DNA of 64,000 nt from Burkholderia aenigmatica (GTDB lineage: Bacteria > Pseudomonadota > Gammaproteobacteria > Burkholderiales > Burkholderiaceae), in the NCBI RefSeq assembly GCF_902499175.1, contig NZ_CABVQC010000038.1, forward strand, positions 1 to 64,000, given 5' to 3'. Numbering within the stretch: position 1 is the stretch's first letter; each line of letters starts with the position of its first letter. A program made the translations under genes and the position numbers. Under the pieces are notes generated by a model that saw nothing but the letters and a program-made list of their open reading frames with translations, made no database searches and was not told where the DNA came from. Positions 16,749 to 25,553 of this stretch are shown piece after piece.

Positions 16749-16787
16749 GCGCGCGGCCCGGCGGATCACCTCCGCCGGGCCGCGCGC
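16749..16787. terminator. Long perfect hairpin between convergent genes
   Basis: GCGCGCGGCCCGGCGGA pairs with its exact complement across a TCACC loop, a 17-bp stem, ten bases after the antiporter stop. AGTCTTTC follows on the plus strand. It also lies beyond the stop of the opposing SBP-LysM gene at 16830, so it can serve both. Confidence 0.75.
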
Positions 16788-16829
16788 AGTCTTTCAAGCC
16801 CCTGCTCCCACCTTCACTTCACGCCGCCG

Positions 16830-17963
16830 TTACCGCACCGGAATCACCAGATGCTGGCCCGCCAGGATCAGGTTCGGGTTCGCGAGGTTGTTGCGGCGTT
16901 GAATCTCGCGATAGCGCTGGCCGCTGCCGAGCTTGCTCGCGGCGATCAGGTTCAGCGTGTCACCCGCCTTCACCACGTACGTGTGTTCGCCCGACGCGGC
17001 TGCGGTCGTCACCGCCTGGTCGCTGACGAAGTACTTGCGCAGCAGGTCGAGATACTGCGGCGACTGCTTGAGCTTTGCGATCGCGGCGTTCAGGTAGATC
17101 AGCAGATCCTGGTCGTCGGCGCGCACGCCGATCTTGTACGCGATGTTCGAGCCGTCGAGCTTGGTCACCGCGAACTTCAGGTCGGTGCCCTTGATCGAGC
17201 TGACCGCGAACGGATAGTCGTAGATGAACGCATCGACCGTATGGCCGTCGAGGCTCTTCGCGATGAACGCCGGATCGGAATCGTCGACTTCGACGAACTT
17301 CACGTTCGGATACTGGCGCGTGACGAACGCGCGTACATCCGGGTCGCCTTTCAGGATACCGACCGTCTTGCCCGCGAGATCGTCGGTCGAGCGGATCGCG
17401 GAGCCTTGCCTCACGATCAGCGAATAACCGAAATCGTCGACGTATGGCACCGAGTAGACGACGCCCGCCGGCGTGTTGTCCGGGAACGTCAGCCCGTCCA
17501 TGGCCACGTCGACCACGTGGTTCCCCTTCGCGTCCGTGTCGAGCAGCTGCTTCGGCACACCCGGGTACGTGTCGACCTCGTGACGCGTATCGACGGCAAC
17601 CGGCTTGCCGCCGCGCGAGAACGACGGATCGGCGAACAGCAGCCGCGCGAACTCGACGTTGAAGCCGTGCGCCATGCCCTTGTCCTCGCCGAAGAACGGT
17701 TCGCTCGGGTTCTGCACCGAGATTCGCACGAGGCCGTTGTCGGCAATCGATTTCAGCGTGCTGGCCTGCGGCGTGAAGCCGGCCGGCAGCACGTTGGCCG
17801 ACGGCGACGGCTGCGCGGGCTGGCTCGTGTCGCCACTTTGCGCGGATGTCGAGGCCGGCGACGCGTCATGCGCGGGCATCAGCGTCGACAGGCCGCCCTG
17901 ATGCACGATCCATACGCCGACGAGCACTACCAGAAACGCGATGGCGCCAAGAAGTTTTTTCAT
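16830..17963 (-). CDS. Solute-binding protein (SBP_bac_3) fused to a LysM domain
   Basis: A 377-residue exported or membrane-tethered protein. It has an N-terminal helix (LLGAIAFLVVLVGVWIVHQG) and a Ser/Pro/Gln-rich linker (about 30-60). A family-3 periplasmic binding fold spans about 65-310: GLVRISVQNPSEPFFGED, GFNVEFARLLF, DLAGKTVGILKGDPDVRAFV, VDAFIYDYPFAV. A C-terminal LysM repeat (about 328-377) reads HTYVVKAGDTLNLIAASKLG through LANPNLILAGQHLVIPVR. Binding folds of this type normally feed ABC importers or sensor kinases, while LysM binds peptidoglycan, so this one is probably anchored to the wall. There is no permease nearby. It follows a coiled-coil membrane protein gene by 20 bp. Ligand and role are unknown. 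Confidence 0.8.
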   Translation of the reverse strand: MKKLLGAIAFLVVLVGVWIVHQGGLSTLMPAHDASPASTSAQSGDTSQPAQPSPSANVLPAGFTPQASTLKSIADNGLVRISVQNPSEPFFGEDKGMAHGFNVEFARLLFADPSFSRGGKPVAVDTRHEVDTYPGVPKQLLDTDAKGNHVVDVAMDGLTFPDNTPAGVVYSVPYVDDFGYSLIVRQGSAIRSTDDLAGKTVGILKGDPDVRAFVTRQYPNVKFVEVDDSDPAFIAKSLDGHTVDAFIYDYPFAVSSIKGTDLKFAVTKLDGSNIAYKIGVRADDQDLLIYLNAAIAKLKQSPQYLDLLRKYFVSDQAVTTAAASGEHTYVVKAGDTLNLIAASKLGSGQRYREIQRRNNLANPNLILAGQHLVIPVR

Positions 17964-17983
17964 GGTTGCGTGCCTGCAGGAAG

Positions 17984-18757
17984 TTATTGTTGTTTCGACG
18001 GCAACTGCGCGGGGTTCGCCGTATCGAGCCCGGGCGCGCGGGGGGCGTTCATCACCGCCTGCTGCTGCGCCTGCTTGACCTCGGGGTTATCCATCAGCGA
18101 CGTCTCCATTTCGGAGAACGCCTTGTTGACCGAGCGCATCACCGAATCGACGGCCACGTCGGTCTTGATCTGCTCGAACGTGTCGGACGCCTGCCGGCCC
18201 GCGAGCTTGTTCATCTGCTGCGCCGCCTGCGACATGTCCCACATCGCCTTCGCGCGGTCGATCGCCGACGCGAAATTCTTCAGCTCGGCCTGCACCTGCT
18301 TGTAGCGGCCCTCGCGAAACGCGAGCAGTTGCTTCATCGTGTCGAGCTGTTGCCGGAAGCGCGGCGCGTCGTCCGGGTACTGCTTCTCGAACAGTTCCGT
18401 CTTGCTCTCGAAGTTCTTCACCTCGGTGCGAAACGCGGTGATGCTGTCCGCGAACTTCTGTGCCGCCTGGCGCTTTTCCGCGAGCTGGTTGATCAGCGTC
18501 TCGATCGGATTGGCCTGCGCCTCCTCGACGATCATCTTCACCTTCTGGTTCGCGAACTTCATCGCGACGACCGGCGCCAGATAGATCGCACCAAGGCCGA
18601 TCACGCCTGCCGCGACCAGCGCGATCACCCCCTTCAGGATGAACAGCGCGGCCGGTGCCACGATCGCGACGCCGGCGACGATGATCGCCCACTTGATCAG
18701 CTTGACCTTGCTACTCCCCGAACTGCCGTTTGCTTCTTCATTCGAAAGCTGCGACAT
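17984..18757 (-). CDS. Membrane-anchored coiled-coil protein of unknown function
   Basis: A 257-residue protein I do not recognise. A Ser/Asn-rich cytoplasmic start is followed by two closely spaced membrane helices (about 23-65: IKWAIIVAGVAIVAPAALFI and VIALVAAGVIGLGAIYLAPV). A long charged helical region (about 75-215) is rich in Gln, Glu, Lys and Ala with heptad character (AEKRQAAQKFADSITAF, QAELKNFASAIDRAK). The tail is Gln/Pro-rich. The overall look recalls PspA-like envelope-stress helices, without clear homology. The start is ATG 18757 with AGGAGAAA before it. It is the first gene of a two-gene operon with the SBP-LysM protein, suggesting a joint task at the cell envelope. Confidence 0.7.
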   Translation of the reverse strand: MSQLSNEEANGSSGSSKVKLIKWAIIVAGVAIVAPAALFILKGVIALVAAGVIGLGAIYLAPVVAMKFANQKVKMIVEEAQANPIETLINQLAEKRQAAQKFADSITAFRTEVKNFESKTELFEKQYPDDAPRFRQQLDTMKQLLAFREGRYKQVQAELKNFASAIDRAKAMWDMSQAAQQMNKLAGRQASDTFEQIKTDVAVDSVMRSVNKAFSEMETSLMDNPEVKQAQQQAVMNAPRAPGLDTANPAQLPSKQQ

Positions 18758-19421
18758 GAGTTTTTCTCCTTGAACCTCGAACCGAACTGCTTGCGTTTGC
18801 CTCTTTCAAGCTCAATCGAAATGCTTCGGACTTCGGCGCCGCCGGGCAGTCAGACAAGCCGGTGGCGCAATGCAAGGATGGGCGCGACGGGCGTCACGAG
18901 ACGCCGGTGTAGGCGCCGTTCAGGATGCGGTGATGAGGCGTGGCGGACGGCGCAGCGATGCGATGCAGACAGGCGCCATGCATCGTCGCGGCTCGCGCGC
19001 GAACGGGAACGTGTACCGATGCACGGTACGAAACGGGATGACGGATACGTGACGCGACGGGCGTCGGGAGAAGCGTTGTTCCGGCGGGCCGACAAACGCG
19101 GGGCCGGTATTCCGGTACGAGTGCGTAAAGGCTCATCGTTGTTCTTCTGCGTATCGCGGGTGCAGGAACCGCGCGGCCGGCGCGTCCCGCTCCAAATGCA
19201 CGGACGTATCCTGCGCCGACCGGCATGCAGCGTCAAGCAGTTGTCGCAGTGCAGCGAACGGCTGCGTTCCTCCGTTGGAACACCGGCAGCGAAGCAGCTT
19301 TCAGCACGGTAAGGATTCGCAGGACTGCGACCCGTCGTGCTCGGTCAGGAATGCTTGTCATCGCAGACGCAAGCTTCCGGATTGAAAGCTCGTCGCGCGC
19401 AGCATCGTGCCGGGTGCCGGC
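18758..19421. other. Intergenic region without a supported gene
   Basis: These 664 bases contain only short open frames on both strands with Arg-rich, low-complexity products and no good ribosome binding sites. GGCGTCACGAGACGCC near 18890 can form a 6-bp hairpin. The part next to 18757 should hold the promoter of the coiled-coil/SBP-LysM operon. No RNA gene is recognised. Confidence 0.4.
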
Positions 19422-20246
19422 TCAGAATCCGTAAAGCACGGCCGGGTTGTCGGCCAGAATCGCGCGGGTAACCGAGTCGTCCGCCGTGCAGTCATCCAGC
19501 CAGCCGAGCAAGCCCATGTCGTCGGGGACCGGCGACGCGTTCGGGTGCGGCCAGTTGCTGCCCCATACGCAACGCGCCGGATGGTTGCGCGCCAGCACGG
19601 TGGCGAGACGCGCGACATCGTCGTAACCGGGCGCGCCCGAGCGCGACGTCTCGTACGGCGCGGACAGTTTCACCCACGCATGGCCACGGTCGAGCAGGCG
19701 CCGCAGCGCGAGAAACGCATGTGCGTCCGGCGCGACGGGCGTCAGGAACTTGCCCGTGTGATCGATCACGACACGCGCCGATAGCGAGGACAGCAACGGC
19801 AAGACGTCGGGCAGCGTCCGGCCGTCGAGCTGCAGGTCGACGTGCCAGCCAAGCGGCCCGATCCGCGCGGCCACCCGCTCGAGTTCGTCCCACCGCGCCA
19901 GCCCGCCTGCCAACATCATGAACCGGACGCCGCGCACGCCCGCCGCGTGCAACCGCGTGAGCTCGGCATCCGGCACGTCGGCCGGCAACGTCGCGACACC
20001 GCGCGCCTGCTGACCGAACGCGGCCAGTGCGTCGAGCAGGCAACGGTTGTCGACACCATAGCCGGTCGGCTGCACGATCACGACGCGGGCCAGGCCGAGC
20101 GTCTGCTGCACCCGGCGATACGCATCCACCGGCGCGTGCGGCGGACGGAACGTCGCCGTCGGCGCGAGCGGATAGGCATCGTCATAGATGTGGATGTGGC
20201 AATCGCACGCGTCGGACGGCCGCCCGGTGGGCGCGTCGTGTCTCAT
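19422..20246 (-). CDS. Amidohydrolase (PDC hydrolase / galactarolactone isomerase-like)
   Basis: A 274-residue TIM-barrel hydrolase of the Amidohydro_2 group. The metal-site HxH motif is at the N terminus (CDCHIHIYDD), the barrel strand VVIDHTGKF carries a further His, WVKLSAPYETS follows, and CVWGSNWPHPN near the C terminus holds the expected Trp/His turn. These are hallmarks of the 2-pyrone-4,6-dicarboxylate hydrolase and D-galactarolactone isomerase branch, which act on lactones of dicarboxylic or sugar acids. The start overlaps the stop of the preceding dehydrogenase gene (ATGA). As the last gene of the TRAP/LacI operon it probably opens or isomerises a lactone of the imported acid. Confidence 0.75.
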   Translation of the reverse strand: MRHDAPTGRPSDACDCHIHIYDDAYPLAPTATFRPPHAPVDAYRRVQQTLGLARVVIVQPTGYGVDNRCLLDALAAFGQQARGVATLPADVPDAELTRLHAAGVRGVRFMMLAGGLARWDELERVAARIGPLGWHVDLQLDGRTLPDVLPLLSSLSARVVIDHTGKFLTPVAPDAHAFLALRRLLDRGHAWVKLSAPYETSRSGAPGYDDVARLATVLARNHPARCVWGSNWPHPNASPVPDDMGLLGWLDDCTADDSVTRAILADNPAVLYGF

Positions 20247-21265
20247 CGCGCGTCCGGCCCGGCATCTGCGCGCGCCGTGCGCCAGCGCGCCAGCCGCGTT
20301 GCGTGTACCGCGTTGACGGCGCCGCGCGGCACGCTTCCGTCGAGCAGCACGGCGAGCTGATCGACCGTCTCCAGCGCCTGGTGCTCGACCGCGGGCAGCG
20401 TCAGGCCGCCGACGTGCGGCGTCGCGATCACCCGTGGATGCGCGGCAAGCGCGGGCGTCGGCATCTGGTCCGCGGCGCGCCCGACGTCGAGTGCACAGCC
20501 GGCGAGCCGGCCCGTGTCGAGCGCATCGGCCAGTGCCCGCTCGTCGACCAGTTCGCCGCGCGACGCGTTGATGAAATACGCGCCCGGCTTCATGGCCGCG
20601 AACGCGCTCGCATCGATCAGGTTCGTGGTGGCCGGCGTCGCCGGCGCGAGGCACACGACGAAATCGGCGGCGTGCAACAGCGCCGCGAATTCGACCTGTT
20701 CGAGCGTCGGCGTATCGACGCGCACGTACGGATCGCTGACGAGCACGCGCATCCCGAGCGCCGTCGCGATTGGCGCAAGGTAGCGCGCGATCTGCCCGTA
20801 ACCGATCAGGCCGAGCGTGCTGCCGCGCAATTCGCGCCCCATCTGCGGCGCCAGCGGCATCCCGTCGTGATAGGCCGATGCATAGCGGCCGATACCGCGC
20901 GCGAGATCGATCATCACGCCGATCGTCCACTCGGCGACCGCCGGCGCGAAGCCGGGGCTCGCCTGCGTGACCAGCACGCCGCACGCGCTCGCCGCGTCGA
21001 CATCGACGGTGCGAATATCGACCGCGCAGCGCAGGAACGCCGCAAGGGCCGGCAGCCCGGCGAACAGCGCACGCGGCGCGGGCGTCTGCCGGTACGCGAT
21101 CATCGCGTCGCAACCCTGCGCGGCCGCGACCAGTTCGTCCGTGCCCAGCTCGCGATCGAGTGGATTGCACGTGACGTCCGCGATCGCCTGCAGCGCACGC
21201 AGCGCCTTCGCGCCGAAATAGTGGTCGAGCATCCCCGTCGGATGCGTGACGAAGACGCGCATCAT
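20243..21265 (-). CDS. D-2-hydroxyacid dehydrogenase family protein, variant active site
   Basis: A 340-residue NAD-dependent dehydrogenase of the D-isomer hydroxyacid family. The Rossmann loop is STLGLIGYGQIARYLAPIA; the catalytic Arg lies in YFINASRGELVDERAL and the His in PRVIATPHVGGLT. The family's catalytic Glu, normally in DVFExEP, is not there: the stretch reads CALDVGRAADQMPTPAL. The rest is well conserved, so this is a natural subfamily rather than a decayed gene, and its reaction may differ. The start ATG 21265 follows GGAGGGGC. It overlaps the LacI gene stop upstream and the amidohydrolase start downstream, showing tight co-translation. Confidence 0.8.
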   Translation of the reverse strand: MMRVFVTHPTGMLDHYFGAKALRALQAIADVTCNPLDRELGTDELVAAAQGCDAMIAYRQTPAPRALFAGLPALAAFLRCAVDIRTVDVDAASACGVLVTQASPGFAPAVAEWTIGVMIDLARGIGRYASAYHDGMPLAPQMGRELRGSTLGLIGYGQIARYLAPIATALGMRVLVSDPYVRVDTPTLEQVEFAALLHAADFVVCLAPATPATTNLIDASAFAAMKPGAYFINASRGELVDERALADALDTGRLAGCALDVGRAADQMPTPALAAHPRVIATPHVGGLTLPAVEHQALETVDQLAVLLDGSVPRGAVNAVHATRLARWRTARADAGPDAR

Positions 21266-22332
21266 GCTGCCCCTCCGTGCGAATCGTCCGCTTGCGGCGG
21301 CGATGCAACCGAGGCGCGCTCGATAAGGGTCACGCCGGAGAACACGTGCGGCTCGGTCGGCGGCGGCGTGTCGCCATCCGCCCGCATCACGCGCCGCACC
21401 ATTTCCTCCGCCATCTCGGTGACGGGCAACTGCACCGTGGTCAGCGCCGGATTCGATATCGCCGACAGGAAATGACCGTCCATCCCGACGACCGATACAT
21501 CGTCCGGCACGCGCAGACCGCCGTCGCGCAACCCGGCCATCAGGCCAAGCGCGAACAGGTCGTTGACCGCGACGATGCCGGTCGGCCGCGCCGGATCGGC
21601 GGCCAGCGCGACGCCCAGCGCGCGCCCCACGTCGACGATCACGGCGTCGCCGTACTCGTTCGCGGGACCGCCGTCGAGCACCCGCGCGTGCGCCTCGACG
21701 CCCGCGTCGCGCGCCGTCGCGAGAAAGCCGCGGATCTTGTCGCTGCGGCTCACGGTCATGCCGGCGACCGTCGCGAACGCGAGCCGCCGGTGTCCCGCGT
21801 CGACGAGGCAACGGGTCGCGAGCCGCGCGGCGGCCTCGTTGTCGGCCGTGACGTGATCGACCTTCGACAGCTCGCCGGGCGTCGCGCGGCGGTCGTAGCT
21901 CACGACCGTCATCCCGCGCTCGGCCGCGCGCTCGAGGTGGCTTTCGTCGGCCAGCGACGAGATCACGATCACGCGCCGTACGCCATGCGCGAACAGGTCG
22001 TCGAAGAACGACGCTTCCTTCTTCGCATCGCGATACGTATTGCCGATCAGCACGCGATGCCCGTACCGTTCCTGCGCGCAGGCCTCGACCTCGCGCGCGA
22101 TGTAGCCGTACATCGGGTTCGCCATCGACGGCACCAGCAGCCCGACGAGCGGCGTCTGCCCCGTCTTGAGCTGGCGCGCCAGCGTGCTGGGCCGGTACTG
22201 CAGCACTTCCATCGCGGCCTTCACGCGTTCGAGCGTTTCCTGCTTCATCTGGTCGGTACGGCCGTTGAGCACGTTCGAAACCGTGCTGACCGAAACAGCC
22301 GCATGACGGGCCACGTCCTGAATCGTACTCAT
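21262..22332 (-). CDS. LacI family transcriptional regulator
   Basis: A 356-residue repressor. The LacI helix-turn-helix and hinge open the protein: TIQDVARHAAVSVSTVSNVL then YRPSTLARQLKTGQT. A periplasmic-binding-like effector domain follows, with VGLLVPSMANPMYGYIAREV, GRVVVSYDRR-type strands and PTGIVAVNDLFALGLMAGLR. It lies inside the operon it presumably controls: 22 bp after the TRAP permease and overlapping the next dehydrogenase. Candidate operators are the tandem TGTATCGAT elements at 25311-25335 ahead of the operon. The inducer is likely the imported acid or a breakdown product. Confidence 0.88.
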   Translation of the reverse strand: MSTIQDVARHAAVSVSTVSNVLNGRTDQMKQETLERVKAAMEVLQYRPSTLARQLKTGQTPLVGLLVPSMANPMYGYIAREVEACAQERYGHRVLIGNTYRDAKKEASFFDDLFAHGVRRVIVISSLADESHLERAAERGMTVVSYDRRATPGELSKVDHVTADNEAAARLATRCLVDAGHRRLAFATVAGMTVSRSDKIRGFLATARDAGVEAHARVLDGGPANEYGDAVIVDVGRALGVALAADPARPTGIVAVNDLFALGLMAGLRDGGLRVPDDVSVVGMDGHFLSAISNPALTTVQLPVTEMAEEMVRRVMRADGDTPPPTEPHVFSGVTLIERASVASPPQADDSHGGAA

Positions 22333-22354
22333 GTCGTCTTGCTATCAAAAACGG

Positions 22355-24244
22355 CTACAGGCCGAAATGGGCCGGCAGCCACAACGAAAACGCCGGCACC
22401 AGAATCAGCGCCACGAGGGCGGCAACCAGCACCAGCAGATATTTCACCATCGGCCGCGCAACGCGCCGGACGTCGGTGCCCGTGATCGCGCAGGTCGTGA
22501 ACAGCCCGAGTCCGACCGGCGGTGCGAACAGGCCCAGCCCCATCGCCACCACCACGACCGTGCCGAAATGCAGCGGGTTGATACCGAGCTGCAGCGCGAT
22601 CGGCGCAAGCAGCGGCCCGAAGATGATCAGCGCCGGCGCCCCCTCGAGCACCGCGCCGAACACGACCATGACCAGTGCCGCGAGCAGCAGGAACATCGTC
22701 GCGCCGTACTGATGGGCGAACGCGGTCATTGTGCCCGAGACCAGCGCCGGAATCTGCTCGATCGACAGCGCGAACGACACACTCGACGCCGCGGCCACGA
22801 TGAACAGGATACCGCCGGCCATCGACGCGGCACGCACGAACACGCGCCCGACCACACGCCAGGTCAGCTCGCGAAACGCGAGCCAGCCCGCCACCAGCGC
22901 ATAGACCACCGCGAACGCGGACACCTCGGTCGACGTCGCGATCCCCGACGTCACGCCCTTGCCGATCATCGCGACCATCACCAGCGCGACCAGCGCGCCG
23001 CCCGCGAGCGGCAGCCACGCGCGGCGTTCCGTGAACACCGTCGAGACATCGATCCTGCGCCCGGTGATCACCGTGACCACCGCGAGCGATGCGGCCAGCA
23101 CCGCGGCCGGCACGATGCCCGCGACGAACAACCCGGCGATCGAGATGTTCGCGACGAAGCCCATGATGATCATGTTCACGCAGGGCGGGATGGTCTCGGC
23201 CATCACCGCGCTGCACGCGAGCAGCGCGGCCGTTTCGTCGGGATCCTGGCGCGCGCGGCGCACGGCCGGCATCACGACGCCGCCGACTGCGGCGATGTCG
23301 GCGAGCTTGGAGCCCGATACGCCGGAAAAGCACGCTGTCGCGAGAATCACGATCAGCCCGAGCCCACCGCGCACGCGCCCGAAGATCCGCAGCAGCAATT
23401 CGACGAGCCGCGCGGACATGCCGTTCGACTCCATCAGCAGCCCGGCCAGCACGAAGAACGGCACGGCGAGCAGCACGAAGTGATCGGCACCGGCCATGAC
23501 CTGCTGCGAGTAGACGAGCAGCGGCAGTGTCGGGTCGGCCAGGAAATACAGCAGCGCCGAAAACGCGAGCACGAAACCGATCGGCACGCCCAGCACGAGC
23601 CCGCCGACGAAACCGGCGACCAGCAGCATGCCTGGTGCGATCGCGTGCGCCGGCACCAGCGCATTCCATCCGTACAGCGCGGCCGCGAATCCCGCGCAGC
23701 ACGCGAGCGTGCCGACCACGCGTCGGCGCGGCGCGTCGAGTGCGTTCGCGAGCGCGAACACGGTCATGAACAACGCGCCGAACATCATCGGGTACACGTT
23801 GATCCAGCCCGGCAGGCCGCCCGGCGTCAACTGGTCGTACGAATCGGCCAGCAACTGGCACGACGACACCAGCAGGTTCAGCGAGACGGCCGCGACGATC
23901 CAGTGGCCGATCTGCACGAGCGCGCCCTGCCAGCGCGCCGGGAACCAGCCGCGAAACAGGTCGATGCCGACGTGCTGGCTGCGCCCGAGCACCGTCGCCG
24001 CCCCGAAGAACACCAGCACGATCATCAGCGCGCTCGCGACCTCCTCGGTCCAGTCGAGCGGATCGTGCAGGAAATAGCGGCACACGACCGAGACGAACAC
24101 GACGAGCACATCGACGGCCAGCACCGCCGCGGACACGTATTCGATCGCGCGCAGCATCGCGTCCAGCACGCGTGCGACACGGCGTGCCGGAAGGCCGGCG
24201 CCAGGCGCCGCCGCGGCGCCCGAAACGGAACAGGTCTCCATCAT
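22355..24244 (-). CDS. TRAP transporter, fused small and large permease (DctQM)
   Basis: A 629-residue membrane protein combining both TRAP permease subunits. Residues about 25-190 are the DctQ-like four-helix part, with RYFLHDPLDWTEEVASALMI and a typical RSQHVGIDLF loop. From about 205 on is the DctM-like ion-transporter part, with FAPPVGLGLFTTCAITG, GCALLACSAVMAETIPPCVN-like segments and DIAAVGGVVMPA. It imports a carboxylate using a Na+ gradient together with the binding protein encoded immediately upstream; the two genes abut. Fusion of Q and M is common in this family. It is the second gene of the operon. Confidence 0.9.
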   Translation of the reverse strand: MMETCSVSGAAAAPGAGLPARRVARVLDAMLRAIEYVSAAVLAVDVLVVFVSVVCRYFLHDPLDWTEEVASALMIVLVFFGAATVLGRSQHVGIDLFRGWFPARWQGALVQIGHWIVAAVSLNLLVSSCQLLADSYDQLTPGGLPGWINVYPMMFGALFMTVFALANALDAPRRRVVGTLACCAGFAAALYGWNALVPAHAIAPGMLLVAGFVGGLVLGVPIGFVLAFSALLYFLADPTLPLLVYSQQVMAGADHFVLLAVPFFVLAGLLMESNGMSARLVELLLRIFGRVRGGLGLIVILATACFSGVSGSKLADIAAVGGVVMPAVRRARQDPDETAALLACSAVMAETIPPCVNMIIMGFVANISIAGLFVAGIVPAAVLAASLAVVTVITGRRIDVSTVFTERRAWLPLAGGALVALVMVAMIGKGVTSGIATSTEVSAFAVVYALVAGWLAFRELTWRVVGRVFVRAASMAGGILFIVAAASSVSFALSIEQIPALVSGTMTAFAHQYGATMFLLLAALVMVVFGAVLEGAPALIIFGPLLAPIALQLGINPLHFGTVVVVAMGLGLFAPPVGLGLFTTCAITGTDVRRVARPMVKYLLVLVAALVALILVPAFSLWLPAHFGL

Positions 24245-25273
24245 TCAGCTCCGCGCGGCGGCAATCGCCGGAAACAGCGGCGCGGTCGCCGGATACTGCC
24301 GGGCGAATGCCGTATAGAGCCGGTCGTGCATCGTCTGCCGCACCGCATCGCGTTCGGCCGCCGCCATCGGATGGAAGCTCATGCCGCGCTGCTTCAGCGC
24401 CTGCTCGGCCTGATCGGCCTTCTGCGCGGCAATCGCGCGCTGCTGTGCGGTGGCGTCGGCCACCGCGCGATCGAACGCGGGGCGCAGGTTCGCCGGAATC
24501 CGGTCGAGCGCGCGCCGCCCCATCACGACGGTCATCGCGGCAAACACGTGATGCGATTGCCAGCACGACTTCACCACTTCGTCGAACTTGCTCGCAAGCA
24601 CCGTGGCCGGATCGTGCTCGAGCCCGTCGACGACGCCCGTCTGCACGGCCATGTACAGCTCGCCGAACGGAATCGGCGTCGGCACCGCCCCCATCGCCTT
24701 GAAGGTGTCCATGAACGCCGGCGTCGGCAGCACGCGCAGCTTCGTGCCCTTCAGCCCCTGCAGCGCAAGCACGGGTTGCTTCGTGAATACGCAGCGCCCG
24801 CCGAAATGCGAGCCCCAGGTCAGCACCGAGCTGCCCGCACGCTTTTGCAGCAGCGTGTTCAGGCTTGCACCGACCGAGCCGTCAAGCACCTTCGCGACAT
24901 GCGCATAGCTGTCGAACAGATAGCCGAGATCGAGCATCCCGAGTTCCGGCGCCACCGTCGCCCAGATCGACGAGCCCGCGATCATCATGTCGATCGCCCC
25001 GATCTTGACCTGCTGCGCGACGTCGCTCTCCTTGCCGAGCTGGCTGTTCGGAAAGTAGTCGACGCGGATCGCGTCGCCGACGCTCGCCTTCAGGTTCGCC
25101 GCCAGACGCTCGTACCACACGTAGTGCGCGGCGTTCTGGTCAGCCGGCATCGACGACGAGCAGCGCAGCGTCACCGCAGGCTGCGCGCGGGCCACGCCGG
25201 GCAAGCCGCCTGCAGCCGCGAGCGTGGCGACGGACGCCGTCTGCAGAAAGCGCCGCCGGGTCAGGGTATTCAT
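24245..25273 (-). CDS. TRAP transporter solute-binding protein (DctP family)
   Basis: A 342-residue periplasmic binding protein. The N terminus has a Tat-type export signal (LTRRRFLQTASVATLAAAGG, cut after ARA). The mature part shows DctP features: YFPNSQLGKESDVAQQVKIG, LRVLPTPAFMDTFKAMGAVP with the carboxylate-binding Arg region, and FGELYMAVQTGVVDGLEHDP. It delivers a carboxylic or sugar acid to the fused permease encoded next. The start ATG 25273 follows AGGAGACG. It is the first gene of a five-gene operon preceded by tandem LacI-type operators. Confidence 0.9.
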   Translation of the reverse strand: MNTLTRRRFLQTASVATLAAAGGLPGVARAQPAVTLRCSSSMPADQNAAHYVWYERLAANLKASVGDAIRVDYFPNSQLGKESDVAQQVKIGAIDMMIAGSSIWATVAPELGMLDLGYLFDSYAHVAKVLDGSVGASLNTLLQKRAGSSVLTWGSHFGGRCVFTKQPVLALQGLKGTKLRVLPTPAFMDTFKAMGAVPTPIPFGELYMAVQTGVVDGLEHDPATVLASKFDEVVKSCWQSHHVFAAMTVVMGRRALDRIPANLRPAFDRAVADATAQQRAIAAQKADQAEQALKQRGMSFHPMAAAERDAVRQTMHDRLYTAFARQYPATAPLFPAIAAARS

Positions 25274-25308
25274 GGGCCGTCTCCTTTGCTTGTGCGCATC
25301 TCAGCGCG

Positions 25309-25337
25309 ACTGTATCGATTTAGTGTATCGATACAGT
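25309..25337. promoter_or_regulatory. Tandem LacI-type operators ahead of the TRAP operon
   Basis: TGTATCGATACA (25324-25335) is a perfect 12-bp palindrome with the central CG typical of LacI-family sites. A near copy, TGTATCGATTTA, stands at 25311-25322, 13 bp away. The outer arms ACTGTATCGA (25309) and TCGATACAGT (25337) also pair. The group is 36-64 bp before dctP, and the cognate regulator is probably the LacI protein of the same operon. Confidence 0.65.
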
Positions 25338-25553
25338 AATACGACGACCGATGAATCCGGAATGAGGGTTTCCCCGCGTCGAGCAACAGGAGATACGGTG
25401 GAAATCGCCTTAACCCGCATCAGGAAAGGCGCAACGAGGAGGTTGAAGCGTCCGCGAATGAGGTATCCCGCTGTCGACGGGCCACCCCGCCAATCGTCAG
25501 ACAACCGACTTATCGACGCGAGGCGGGTGCTCGCCGCGCCCCGCCGCCGGCAT

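Noticed and set aside
18894..19226. A 110-codon minus-strand frame in the gap before the amidohydrolase
   Set aside because: No ribosome site, Arg-rich composition and no recognisable fold; a start at an internal Met would not improve it enough.
22331..25339. A 1002-codon plus-strand frame across the TRAP genes
   Set aside because: Product is His/Arg/Gln low-complexity sequence. It is the shadow of the TRAP permease and binding-protein genes, whose motifs are unmistakable.
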